A stretch of DNA of 64,000 nt from Gemmobacter nectariphilus DSM 15620. GTDB taxonomy: Bacteria; Pseudomonadota; Alphaproteobacteria; Rhodobacterales; Rhodobacteraceae. The notes beneath the pieces are model-generated. The model saw nothing but the letters and a program-made list of their open reading frames with translations, was not told the origin of the DNA and did not search any database. The stretch spans positions 1 to 64,000 of the forward strand of contig NZ_AUCM01000012.1 in NCBI RefSeq assembly GCF_000429765.1. Reading direction: 5' to 3'. A program made the translations under genes and the position numbers. Within the stretch, counting starts at the first letter, position 1. Every line of letters begins with the position of its first letter. Shown in pieces: positions 8,304 to 16,886 of the stretch.

Positions 8304-9578
8304 ATGACCGAAGAACGCATCCTTGCCGAAATCACCGCGCGCCGCGACGATCTGATCGCGCTGACGCAAGACCTGATCCGCATCCCGACGCTGAACCCGC
8401 CGGGGCGCAACTACCGGGAAATCTGCGACTATCTGGCCGCAAGGCTGGAGCCGCAGGGGTTCACGGTGGAATTCATCCGCGCCCATGGCGCCCCTGGCGA
8501 CAGCGAGACCTATCCGCGCTGGAACCTGCTCGCGCGGCGCGAGGGCGGGCTGGCCGGGGAATGCGTGCATTTCAACAGCCACCATGACGTGGTCGAGGTC
8601 GGCCACGGCTGGACCAAGGATCCCTTTGGGGGCGAGTTGGAAGATGGCAAGGTCTATGGCCGCGGCGCCTGCGACATGAAGGGCGGGCTGGCCGCCAGCA
8701 TCATCGCCGCCGAAGCCTTCATCGCCGCCTGCCCCGAATTCAAGGGCGCCATCGAGATTTCCGCCACCGCCGACGAGGAATCGGGCGGTTATGGCGGCGT
8801 GGCCTACATGGCGCAAAAGGGCTATTTCAGCCCCGAGCGCGTCCAGCACGTCATCATCCCCGAGCCTCTGCACAAGGACCGCATCTGCCTGGGCCATCGC
8901 GGCGTGTGGTGGGCGGAAATCGAGACCAAGGGGCGAATTGCCCATGGGTCCATGCCGTTCCTGGGCGACAGCGCCATCCGCCACATGGGCGCGGTGCTCG
9001 AACAGATGGAACATCAGCTTTACCCGCTGCTGACCACCAAGCACACCGCCATGCCGGTGATCCCAGCCGGGGCGCGGCAATCGACGATGAACATCAACTC
9101 GATCCACGGCGGCGAGCCCGAACCCGAAGCGGGGTTCACCGGCCTGCCCGCGCCGTGCGTCGCCGACCGCTGCCGCATCATCATCGACCGCCGCTTTCTG
9201 ATCGAGGAAGACATCCGCGACGTGAAGGGCGAAATCTCGGCCCTGCTGGAACGGGTCAAGGCAGAACGGCCGAACTTTGAATACGAGGTGCGCGATCTGT
9301 TCGAGGTCCAGCCCAGCATGACCGACGAATCCGCCCCCGTGGTGCGGACCGTGGCCGGCGCGATTGCCAAGGTGCTGGGGAAACATGCGGAATATGTCGT
9401 CTCGCCCGGCACCTACGACCAGAAGCACATCGACCGTATCGGCAAGTTGAAGAACTGCATCGCCTATGGGCCGGGCGTTCTGGATCTGGCGCACCAGCCC
9501 GACGAATGGGTCGGGGTCGATGACATGATGGACAGCGCCCGCGTCATGGCGCTGACCCTGAAAGAGTTGCTTTTGTAA
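8304..9578 (+). CDS. M20 family deacylase (ArgE/DapE type)
   Basis: About 424 residues from MTEERILAEITARRDDLIAL. Metal-site motifs of M20 enzymes are present: FNSHHDVVEVGHGWTKDPF, YGRGACDMKGGLAAS (bridging Asp), ATADEESGGYGG (catalytic Glu-Glu), and YDQKHIDRIG near the end. It should remove an acyl group from an N-acyl amino acid or small peptide in the cytoplasm; the substrate cannot be told. An in-frame ATG at 8226 has a slightly better ribosome site but adds 26 residues outside the family's usual start. It is followed after 68 bases by a substrate-binding protein gene, so the natural reading is uptake then hydrolysis. Confidence 0.85.
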   Translation: MTEERILAEITARRDDLIALTQDLIRIPTLNPPGRNYREICDYLAARLEPQGFTVEFIRAHGAPGDSETYPRWNLLARREGGLAGECVHFNSHHDVVEVGHGWTKDPFGGELEDGKVYGRGACDMKGGLAASIIAAEAFIAACPEFKGAIEISATADEESGGYGGVAYMAQKGYFSPERVQHVIIPEPLHKDRICLGHRGVWWAEIETKGRIAHGSMPFLGDSAIRHMGAVLEQMEHQLYPLLTTKHTAMPVIPAGARQSTMNINSIHGGEPEPEAGFTGLPAPCVADRCRIIIDRRFLIEEDIRDVKGEISALLERVKAERPNFEYEVRDLFEVQPSMTDESAPVVRTVAGAIAKVLGKHAEYVVSPGTYDQKHIDRIGKLKNCIAYGPGVLDLAHQPDEWVGVDDMMDSARVMALTLKELLL

Positions 9579-9584
9579 GCGCGA

Positions 9585-9627
9585 CATGGCGTGATCGCGC
9601 CATGACAACATCGGGGCGCAGACCCCG
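9585..9627 (+). other. Two hairpins between the M20 and substrate-binding protein genes
   Basis: Stem CATGGCG/CGCCATG at 9585-9604 and stem CGGGG/CCCCG at 9612-9627, just before the AAGGAGG site at 9632-9638. There is no U-run, so complete termination is unlikely. Such leaders commonly stabilise the downstream message and let a binding protein be made in excess. Confidence 0.5.
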
Positions 9628-9646
9628 CGACAAGGAGGCTAACCTT

Positions 9647-11116
9647 ATGTTCAACCGCCTGAAACTCTCGGTGGCGGCGCTGGCCCTGATGGCTGGCACG
9701 GCCATGGCGCAAGACAGCGTCACCGTGGGCCTGGTGCTCGAGCCGCCAAACCTCGACCCGACCTCGGGCGCGGCGGCCGCGATCCGCGAAGTCACCCAGA
9801 TCAACATCTACGAAGGCCTCACCCGCTTTGGCCCCGATGGCGCGATCCAGCCGCTGCTGGCCAAAAGCTGGGACGTGACCGAGGGCGGCAAGGTCTGGAC
9901 CTTTCACCTGCATGACGGCGTGAAGTTCCACGACGGCACCACGATGGACGCCGAAGACGTCAAGTTCAGCCTGGAACGCGCCACCGCCGAAGGCAGCACC
10001 AACGCGCAGAAGCAGCTGTTCGCCAATATCGAAAGCGTCGAGGTGGTGGACCCGCTAACCGTCAAGGTCACGATGAAATCGCCGACCGGCAATTTCGATT
10101 TCAACATGGCCTGGGGCGATGCGGTGATCCTGGGCCCGGAATCGGTGGCCAGCAATGCGACCAACCCGGTCGGCACCGGCGCGTTCAAGTTCGTGAAATG
10201 GACCAAGGGCGACAGCATCGAGCTGGCGGCGAACCCCGATTACTGGGGCACCAAGCCGGCGCTGACCTCGGCGACGTTCAAGATCATCGCGGACCCGACC
10301 GCCGCCTTCAACGCGATGATGACCGGCGAGGTGGATTATTTCCCGAACTTCCCGGCCCCCGAGACGCTGGCGCAATTCGTCGGCAACCCGGAATTCCAGG
10401 TGCTGGAAGGCTCGACCGAGGGTGAAACCATCCTCGCGATGAACAACAAGCAATCGCCGCTGGACAATGTGAAGGTCCGCGAAGCGGTTGCCCATGCGAT
10501 CAACCGTCAGGAAATCATCGACGGCGCCATGTTCGGCTATGGCACGCCCATCGGCACCCATTTCGCGCCGCATAACCCCGATTACGTCGATCTGACCGGC
10601 CTGTCGGCCTATGATCCGGCAAAATCCAAGGCCCTGCTGGCCGAGGCGGGGGTGTCGAACCTGAAACTGCGTCTGGCCCTGCCGCCGCCGACCTATGCCC
10701 GCCGCGGGGGCGAGATCATCGCCGCCCAGCTGCGTGCCGTCGGCATCGAGACCGAAATCTCGAACCTCGAATGGGCGCAGTGGCTGGAACAGGTGTTCAA
10801 GGGCAAGGACTTTGACCTGACCATCATCAGCCATGTCGAGCCGATGGACATCGGGATCTATGCCCGGCCGGAGTATTACTTCCAGTATGGCAAGCCCGAG
10901 TTCAAGGCGATCATGGACGAGCTGGCCGTGACGGTGGATGGCGCGAAACGCTCCGAGCTGCTGAAGGCCGCCCAGGAAATGATCGCCAAGGACTATGTCA
11001 ACGGCTATCTGTTCCAGTTGGCCAAGGCCGGTGTCGCCAAGGCGGGGCTGAAAGGCCTGTGGGAAAACTGGCCGGCGCCGATCGACGATCTGACGGCGAT
11101 GAGCTGGGAAAAATAA
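9647..11116 (+). CDS. ABC transporter substrate-binding protein, peptide/opine type (SBP family 5)
   Basis: 489 residues. Signal peptide MFNRLKLSVAALALMAGTAMA with a likely cut after AMA. The family 5 pattern follows: EPPNLDPTSG, NIYEGLTRFGPDGAIQPLLA, FHLHDGVKFHDGTTMDAEDV and VGTGAFKFVKW. It should bind a peptide or similar solute in the periplasm and deliver it to an ABC permease. The start at 9647 is fixed by AAGGAGG eight bases upstream and by the signal peptide. No permease or ATPase gene follows, although family 5 genes usually precede them; the gene is followed by a terminator and a repeat-rich gap. Confidence 0.92.
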   Translation: MFNRLKLSVAALALMAGTAMAQDSVTVGLVLEPPNLDPTSGAAAAIREVTQINIYEGLTRFGPDGAIQPLLAKSWDVTEGGKVWTFHLHDGVKFHDGTTMDAEDVKFSLERATAEGSTNAQKQLFANIESVEVVDPLTVKVTMKSPTGNFDFNMAWGDAVILGPESVASNATNPVGTGAFKFVKWTKGDSIELAANPDYWGTKPALTSATFKIIADPTAAFNAMMTGEVDYFPNFPAPETLAQFVGNPEFQVLEGSTEGETILAMNNKQSPLDNVKVREAVAHAINRQEIIDGAMFGYGTPIGTHFAPHNPDYVDLTGLSAYDPAKSKALLAEAGVSNLKLRLALPPPTYARRGGEIIAAQLRAVGIETEISNLEWAQWLEQVFKGKDFDLTIISHVEPMDIGIYARPEYYFQYGKPEFKAIMDELAVTVDGAKRSELLKAAQEMIAKDYVNGYLFQLAKAGVAKAGLKGLWENWPAPIDDLTAMSWEK

Positions 11117-11147
11117 GCCGGCGGGGCGAAAGTCCCCAAGGCGATGG

Positions 11148-11176
11148 CGGGGGGCTTCGGCCCCCCGTATTCATTT
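11148..11176 (+). terminator. Intrinsic terminator after the substrate-binding protein gene
   Basis: Perfect stem CGGGGGGC/GCCCCCCG at 11148-11167 with a TTCG tetraloop, followed by GTATTCATTTT. It lies 32 bases after the stop codon. Confidence 0.8.
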
Positions 11177-11451
11177 TGGCGCTTGCCTTCGGGGGGTCTG
11201 CACCCCGTTCGCGCGGCGGCGAGGGTCATCGGCGCTTCGGCGCCCCGTTCGCAGGTCTGGCACCTCATGGCGGTGGGGCGCGAGGTCGGGAGGACCTGCG
11301 CCCTGGGTCCAGGGTCGGGCAACGGCCCATCGAGCCGCCCGGATCGCAGGCGCCGCCGGATGTGCGGCCGGGCCAGGCCATTGGAACGGGGCGCATGCGG
11401 CCCTGGCGCGGCCCCTGGGTCGGAGGGGCCAGCGCCCCTTGGCAGACCGCT
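11177..11451. other. GC-rich gene-free stretch
   Basis: Part of a 517-base gap between convergent genes. It holds several short GC palindromes (for example around 11233-11243) but no open frame with gene-like content. It sits where permease genes of the binding-protein operon would be expected. Confidence 0.5.
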
Positions 11452-11545
11452 GGAGGGGTTTCACACCCCTCCGCGCCGGTTGGTTCTCGAACCAATGGCG
11501 CGACCTGCCGTCGCCTCCCCGTGGGGTATTTTCGGAAAGGTGATG
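11452..11545 (-). repeat. Box element copy 3 with two hairpins
   Basis: Hairpin GGAGGGGT/ACACCCCTCC type at 11452-11472 (arms GGAGGGG and CCCCTCC). A second imperfect hairpin follows at 11472-11502, with core TTGGTTC/GAACCAA and outer arms CGCGCC/GGCGCG. GTGGGGTATTTTCGGAAAGG lies at 11521-11540. Read on the plus strand it is hairpin then GGTATTTT downstream of the substrate-binding protein gene. Confidence 0.7.
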
Positions 11546-11633
11546 GGGAAGCAGTGTGGCGAACCCACGCGCGCGGCAGGTGCGCCATGGCTCGGCCCGC
11601 CGCAGACGGCCGGGCCATCGGGGGCGCCGCCTG

Positions 11634-12842
11634 TCAGATCCGGCGCAGCGCGATCACCGCGTTCAGCCCGCCAAAGGCGAAGGCGTTCGACAGCACCGCA
11701 TCCACCCGCGCCGTGCGGGCGACATTCGGCACCACGTCCAGCGCGCATTCCGGGTCCGGCTCTTCATAGCCGATGGTGGGCGCGATCACGCCCTCGTTCA
11801 GCGCCATCAGGCAGGCCAGCAGCTCCACCGCGCCGGTGCCGCCGATGCAATGACCGTGCATCGACTTGGTGGAGGAAATCATCAGCCGGTCGGCATGGGG
11901 GCCAAAGGCATGAGCCACGGCGGCGCATTCGGTCTTGTCATTGGCGGCGGTGCCGGTGCCATGGGCGTTGATATAGCCCACATCCGACGGGTTCAGCCCC
12001 GCATCGCGCAGCGCGCCGGAAATCGCGCGTTCTGCCCCCTGGGCCGAGGGCATCACGATATCGCCTGCATCCGAAGACATGGCAAAGCCCGCCACCTCGG
12101 CCAGGATATGCGCCCCACGCGCGCGGGCGTGGTCGTAATCCTCGAACACATAAACCCCGGCGCCTTCGCCCTGCACCATGCCATCGCGGGTCATGCTGAA
12201 GGGTCGGCAGGCGGTGCGCGACATCACGCGCAGGCCTTCCCAGGCCTTGATGCCGCCAAAGCACAGCATCGCCTCGGAGCCGCCGGTCACCATGGCGGTG
12301 GCGGCGCCCGAGCGCACCATCTGGAACGCGAGCCCCATGGCATGGTTCGAACTGGCGCAGGCCGTGGCCACGGTAAAGGTCGGGCCGCGCAGGTTCCATT
12401 CCATGCTGACATGGCTGGCGGCAGCATTGTTCATCAGCTTCGGGACCACAAAGGGATGAACGCGGTTCTTCCCGTCCTCATAGACCGCGCGGTAGTTTTC
12501 ATCCCAGGTGTTCACCCCGCCCCCGGCCGTGCCCAGCACGACACCCGAGGTCAGCGACAGCTGGTCGTCGAACACCAGGCCCGACTGGGTGATCGCCTCG
12601 CGCGCGGCATGCAGGGTGAACTGAGTGAACCGGTCATAGAGCGCGATCTGCTGGCGGTTGAAATGGGCCTCGACCTCCCAGCCGCGCACCTGGCCGCCGA
12701 TGCTGATCGACAGCCGCTCGCGGTCGCGGATGTCCAGCGGGCCGATGCCGCAGCGCCCCTCGCGCATCGCGGCCAGGGTGCCCGGCACATCCTGCGCCAG
12801 CGCATTCACCGTGCCCGCGCCGGTGATGACCACCCGTTTCAT
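11634..12842 (-). CDS. Beta-ketoacyl-ACP synthase (FabF-like)
   Basis: 402 residues of the condensing-enzyme thiolase fold. The active-site triad is visible: Cys162 in VATACASSNHA, His294 in NAHGTGT and His331 in STKSMHGHCIGGTGAVE, with Lys326. It should extend an acyl chain on an acyl carrier protein using malonyl-ACP. Its ATG overlaps the end of the ACP gene by four bases, and that gene overlaps lpxD. The synthase and carrier are therefore probably dedicated to a special acyl chain, plausibly for lipid A, rather than housekeeping fatty acid synthesis. The start at 12842 fits the family and the overlap. Confidence 0.9.
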   Translation of the reverse strand: MKRVVITGAGTVNALAQDVPGTLAAMREGRCGIGPLDIRDRERLSISIGGQVRGWEVEAHFNRQQIALYDRFTQFTLHAAREAITQSGLVFDDQLSLTSGVVLGTAGGGVNTWDENYRAVYEDGKNRVHPFVVPKLMNNAAASHVSMEWNLRGPTFTVATACASSNHAMGLAFQMVRSGAATAMVTGGSEAMLCFGGIKAWEGLRVMSRTACRPFSMTRDGMVQGEGAGVYVFEDYDHARARGAHILAEVAGFAMSSDAGDIVMPSAQGAERAISGALRDAGLNPSDVGYINAHGTGTAANDKTECAAVAHAFGPHADRLMISSTKSMHGHCIGGTGAVELLACLMALNEGVIAPTIGYEEPDPECALDVVPNVARTARVDAVLSNAFAFGGLNAVIALRRI

Positions 12843-13099
12843 GCGTGCTGGTCCGCCACCAGCTTTTCCACCGCCGCAACGATCGAGGCAACGGACGAGA
12901 TGTCGAAGTCGCTTTGCGAAGGGTCGTTCGCGTTGAAGGGCACGGACACATCGAACGCCTCTTCGATGGCGAAGATCGACTCGACCAGCCCGAGGCTGTC
13001 GATGCCCAGGCTTTCCAGCGTGCTGTCCATCGTCACATCCGCCACATCCAGAACCGCCTGTTCCGCGATGATGGCAATAACCCTGTCCTTGACGCTCAT
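12839..13099 (-). CDS. Acyl carrier protein
   Basis: 86 residues. Phosphopantetheine attachment Ser35 in LESLGIDSLGLVE; acidic and helical, as expected. The C-terminal half (VPFNANDPSQSDFDISSVAS) differs from housekeeping AcpP, pointing to a specialised carrier such as the AcpXL type used for long lipid A acyl chains in other alphaproteobacteria; that assignment is inference. Sits between lpxD and the ketoacyl synthase with four-base overlaps on both sides. Confidence 0.9.
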   Translation of the reverse strand: MSVKDRVIAIIAEQAVLDVADVTMDSTLESLGIDSLGLVESIFAIEEAFDVSVPFNANDPSQSDFDISSVASIVAAVEKLVADQHA

Positions 13100-14208
13100 G
13101 TCCCCTCCGTATCGGCACCGTCCTTTTGCACGGATCCTGTAACAATTTTCCGAAGCTCTGCCACCGTCTGCATCAGGCGCGGCAGGCGGCGCAGCGCCTT
13201 GTTGATCTCGACCTGGGTTTCCATCTTGACCGCAGGGCTGCCAAGGATCACCCGCCCGGCAGGCACATTGGTGAAAATCTTGCTGGCGCCGCCGGCGATC
13301 ACGTCATTGCCGACAAAGATATTGTCCGACACGCCGCATTGCCCGGCCAGAACCACCCGGTCGCCAATGCGCGAGGACCCGGCAATGCCGACCTGCCCGC
13401 ATAACAGGCAATCCTGCCCGACCTGCACGTTGTGGCCAATATGGACCATGTTATCCAGCTTGGTGCCCCGCCCGATCCGGGTGGCGCGGATCGTGCCACG
13501 GTCGATGGTGGCATTGGCGCCCAGTTCCACATCGTCGCCAATCTCGACCCCGCCGACCGAATGGATGCGCAGCCAGCTTTGCGCGCGGATCTCCTCACGC
13601 TCGCCAAGGGTGGACCGGATTTCCTCGACCCCCGATTTCTCGGGGGTGACAAAGGAAAACCCGTCGGATCCGACAATCGCGCCGGGCTGGGCCACCAGCC
13701 GGTCCCCGATGGTGACATGGTGGCAGATGCGCACGCCCGAATGGATCAGCGCATCGTCCCCGATCACCGCGCCCCGGGCAATGCTGGCATGGCTGGCGAT
13801 CCGCGCCCGCGCCCCGATGCGCACATCGCGCCCGATGACGACAAAGGGGCCGATCGCCGCCCCCTCGCCAATCATGGCCGAGGGATCGACCACCGCCAGC
13901 GGATGGATGCCCGGCGCCAGATCGGGGCCGGGATCGAAGGCGCGGGTGATCCCCGCCATGGCCAGACGCGGACGCGGCACGAAGATCGCGGCCTTCAGCC
14001 CCAGCGCCTGCCAGTCGGCGCCCGGCCACAGAACGGCGGCCTGCGCCGCGCCTGCCGCCAGCCCGTCTGCATATTTCGCATCCATCGCCAGCGCCAGATC
14101 CTGCGCCCCCGCCTGCGCCGGTTCGGCCGCGCGGGTAACGATCAGGTCAAGATCGCCCGCAGCTTCGGCGCCCAGCGCGGCGGCAATCTGGCGGATGGTA
14201 TGGCCCAT
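13096..14208 (-). CDS. lpxD: UDP-3-O-acylglucosamine N-acyltransferase
   Basis: 370 residues. An N-terminal uridine-binding domain (GHTIRQIAAALGAEAAGDLD) is followed by many left-handed beta-helix hexapeptide repeats (IGEGAAIGPFVVIGRDVRIG, LDNMVHIGHNVQVGQDCLLC, IAGSSRIGDRVVLAGQCGVS). The catalytic His is probably in NMVHIGHNV. It adds the N-linked 3-hydroxyacyl chain in lipid A synthesis. Length is close to the family norm. It is the first gene of the lpxD-ACP-ketoacyl synthase operon, not next to lpxA/fabZ in this window. Confidence 0.93.
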   Translation of the reverse strand: MGHTIRQIAAALGAEAAGDLDLIVTRAAEPAQAGAQDLALAMDAKYADGLAAGAAQAAVLWPGADWQALGLKAAIFVPRPRLAMAGITRAFDPGPDLAPGIHPLAVVDPSAMIGEGAAIGPFVVIGRDVRIGARARIASHASIARGAVIGDDALIHSGVRICHHVTIGDRLVAQPGAIVGSDGFSFVTPEKSGVEEIRSTLGEREEIRAQSWLRIHSVGGVEIGDDVELGANATIDRGTIRATRIGRGTKLDNMVHIGHNVQVGQDCLLCGQVGIAGSSRIGDRVVLAGQCGVSDNIFVGNDVIAGGASKIFTNVPAGRVILGSPAVKMETQVEINKALRRLPRLMQTVAELRKIVTGSVQKDGADTEGT

Positions 14209-14286
14209 GGTCTTTCCTTATGGCCCGGAAGGGGCCTGCCCTTCGATGTAGGGCAGCCCCCGTCGCAAGGAAAGCCCCGTGCCCGC

Positions 14287-15453
14287 TCAGGCCACCGGCA
14301 TCCGCGATTCCGCCATGCCGACATACCAGGAAGACCCTGCCGGAATGATGCTGTCGTCAAAGTCATAATCCGGGTGATGCACGCTGGCCGTATCGCCATT
14401 GCCGACCAGGATATAGGCGCCGGGGCGCTCTTCCAGCATATAGGCGAAATCCTCGCCCCCCATGGTGGGCGCGACCTCCAGCACCGGCTGGCCCGAGATC
14501 TCGGCGGCGACAGCGCGGGCGTGGTCGGTCTCGTCCGGGTGGTTGGCCATGACCGGATAGCCTTCGATATAGTCGATGTCCGCCGTGGCCCCATAGGCGG
14601 CGGCGGTATTGCCGACAATCGCGCGGATCCGCTGTTCCGCCTGGGCGCGGGTCTCCTTGAGCAGCGTGCGCACCGTGCCCTTCAGCTGCACCGATTGCGG
14701 GATCACGTTGAACGCCTGCGAGCTGGTGACAAAAGAGGTCACTGACACCACGATCGAATCCAGCGGATCGGCATTGCGCGAGGCGATGGATTGCAGCGCC
14801 AGCACGATCTGCGAGGCAACGACCGTCGGGTCCACCGTATCATGCGGCTTGGCAGCATGGCCGCCCCGGCCGGTGATCGTGATGGTGAAGGTGTTGGTCG
14901 CGGCAAAGAACGGGCCGGGGCGAATGGCGAACTGGCCCGCCGGAATGCCCGGCCAGTTGTGCATCCCGTACACCTCCTGCACGCCCCAGCGATCCATCAT
15001 GCCGTCCTGGCACATGGCACGCGCGCCGGCCCCGCCTTCCTCGGCGGGCTGGAACATCACGACGACCGTGCCGTCGAAATTCCGCGTCTCGGCCAGATAT
15101 TGCGCGGCGCCCAGCAGCATGGCGGTATGGCCGTCATGGCCGCAGGCATGCATCACGCCCGGCGTCTTCGAGGCATGGGGCAGCCCCGTGGTCTCGGTGA
15201 TCGGCAGCGCATCCATATCGGCGCGCAGACCCACCACACGGCCAGATCCGGTCTGGCGGCCGCGGATCACCCCGACCACGCCGGTTCGGCCGATGCCGGT
15301 GACCACCTCGTCACAGCCAAAGGCGCGCAAGCGGTCGGCCACGACCCCCGCCGTGCGATGCACCTCATACAGAAGTTCGGGGTTTTCGTGGAAATCCCGG
15401 CGCCAGGCGGCGATCTCGGGCTGCATTTCGGCAATACGGTTCTTGACAGGCAT
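14287..15453 (-). CDS. M20D amidohydrolase (hippuricase-like), second of a tandem pair
   Basis: 388 residues, MPVKNRIAEMQPEIAAWRRD. Metal motifs: MHACGHDGHTAMLLGAA and FQPAEEGGAGA (catalytic Glu pair); HHPDYDFDD near the end. Members hydrolyse N-acyl or amide bonds of amino acids (hippurate, indole-acetyl conjugates and others); the substrate is unknown. Strong AGGAGG site six bases before the ATG, only ten bases after the stop of its paralogue, so the two form an operon. Very similar to the upstream gene over its whole length. Confidence 0.9.
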   Translation of the reverse strand: MPVKNRIAEMQPEIAAWRRDFHENPELLYEVHRTAGVVADRLRAFGCDEVVTGIGRTGVVGVIRGRQTGSGRVVGLRADMDALPITETTGLPHASKTPGVMHACGHDGHTAMLLGAAQYLAETRNFDGTVVVMFQPAEEGGAGARAMCQDGMMDRWGVQEVYGMHNWPGIPAGQFAIRPGPFFAATNTFTITITGRGGHAAKPHDTVDPTVVASQIVLALQSIASRNADPLDSIVVSVTSFVTSSQAFNVIPQSVQLKGTVRTLLKETRAQAEQRIRAIVGNTAAAYGATADIDYIEGYPVMANHPDETDHARAVAAEISGQPVLEVAPTMGGEDFAYMLEERPGAYILVGNGDTASVHHPDYDFDDSIIPAGSSWYVGMAESRMPVA

Positions 15454-15463
15454 GATGTCCTCC

Positions 15464-16633
15464 TCAGGCCGACAGGGGCATACGGCGTTCGACCAGCGTG
15501 GCGAACCAGCTGCAGCCATAGGGAATGGCCTCATCGGCGAAATCATAGGCAGGGTGGTGGCAGAATGCGCTGTCACCATTGCCGATCAGCATATAGGCGC
15601 CGGGCCGCGCTTCCAGCATATAGGCGAAATCCTCGGCCGGCATCTGCGGCGTCACATCGTTGGTCGGCTTGCCCGTCACCTCTTCGGCAATGGCTGCGGC
15701 AAAGGCGGTGTTTTCCGGCGTGTTCATCGTCACCGGATAGCCGCGCTTGTAATCGACCGTCGCGCGCGCCCCGAAGGCCTCGGCGATCGAGGCGGCAATC
15801 GCCGGGATCCGTGCCTCGGCCAGATCGCGCAAGCTGGGGTCCAGCGTGCGCACCGTGCCCTTCATCACAACGGTCTGCGGGATCACGTTATGCGCCGGGC
15901 TGTCGGTCTGAAAGGTGCAGACCGAGACCACGATGGAATGCAGCGGATCGGCATTGCGCGACACCACCGACTGCAGCGCCACCACGATATGGCTGGCGAC
16001 CAGCGTGGTATCCACCGCCTTGTGCGGCATGGCCGCATGGCCGCCCTTGCCCATCACGGTGATCTCGATCTCGTCGGCCGAGGCCAGCAGCGCCCCCGGC
16101 TTGATCGCGAATTCCCCGACCGGCAGGCCAGGCGAATTGTGCATCCCATAGACCTCCTGGATGCCCCAGCGATCCATCAGCCCGTCCTCGACCATCGCAA
16201 GGCCACCGGCCCCGCCCTCTTCGGCCGGCTGAAAGACCAGAACGACGGTGCCATCGAAATTGCGCGTCTCGGCCAGGTATTTCGCCGCGCCCAGCAGCAT
16301 GGCGGTATGGCCGTCATGGCCGCAAGCATGCATCAGGCCAGGGGTCTTCGAGGCATATTCCGCCCCGGTGATCTCGGTGATCGGCAGCGCGTCCATATCG
16401 GCCCGCAGCCCCACCACCTTGCCCGATCCGGTCTGACGGCCCCGGATCACGCCGACAACGCCGGTCTTGCCGATGCCGGTGACCACCTCGTCACAGCCGA
16501 ACTCGCGCAGCTTGTCGGCCACCACCCCGGCAGTGCGATGCACATCATACAGCAGCTCGGGGTTCTCATGGAAATCGCGGCGCCAGGCCGTGATTTCGGG
16601 CAATAGCTCGGCGAAGCGGTTCTTGATCGGCAT
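15464..16633 (-). CDS. M20D amidohydrolase (hippuricase-like), first of a tandem pair
   Basis: 389 residues, MPIKNRFAELLPEITAWRRD. Same motifs as its neighbour: MHACGHDGHTAMLLGAA, FQPAEEGGAGG and a C-terminal HHPAYDFADE. The N-terminal 110 residues are nearly identical between the two proteins, while the dimerisation region (EIEITVMGKGGHAAMPHKAV versus TFTITITGRGGHAAKPHDTV) has diverged. This is a clear tandem duplication, with possible divergence in substrate range. Confidence 0.9.
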   Translation of the reverse strand: MPIKNRFAELLPEITAWRRDFHENPELLYDVHRTAGVVADKLREFGCDEVVTGIGKTGVVGVIRGRQTGSGKVVGLRADMDALPITEITGAEYASKTPGLMHACGHDGHTAMLLGAAKYLAETRNFDGTVVLVFQPAEEGGAGGLAMVEDGLMDRWGIQEVYGMHNSPGLPVGEFAIKPGALLASADEIEITVMGKGGHAAMPHKAVDTTLVASHIVVALQSVVSRNADPLHSIVVSVCTFQTDSPAHNVIPQTVVMKGTVRTLDPSLRDLAEARIPAIAASIAEAFGARATVDYKRGYPVTMNTPENTAFAAAIAEEVTGKPTNDVTPQMPAEDFAYMLEARPGAYMLIGNGDSAFCHHPAYDFADEAIPYGCSWFATLVERRMPLSA

Positions 16634-16779
16634 ATCCGGGTTCCCTGTCGGTGCCGGGTTCGCCCCCGGCCTCTGATTGCGGAAAGGTGGCGCAACCGCC
16701 GATGGGTTGCAACCCCGGCCCCTGCGGCACCCTGCGCGGCGGCCACGGTCCACCGCCGCCGCCGTCAGGACCGCCCCGG

Positions 16780-16830
16780 CTTCATCTTGCCCCAAATACC
16801 CCCGCCGGAGGCACCGCGCGGAACGCGCGG
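16780..16830 (+). repeat. Box element copy 4 with hairpin
   Basis: Near-consensus box TTCATCTTGCCCCAAATACC at 16781-16800, then CCCGCCGGAGGC and hairpin CCGCGCG/CGCGCGG (loop GAA) at 16814-16830. Read on the minus strand it is hairpin then GGGTATTT, 57 bases after the edd stop. Confidence 0.75.
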
Positions 16831-16886
16831 CCCGGCCCAAAGGAAGGTGCACGCGCCTGCGCGGGCAACCGCCCTGCGGGAGCACC

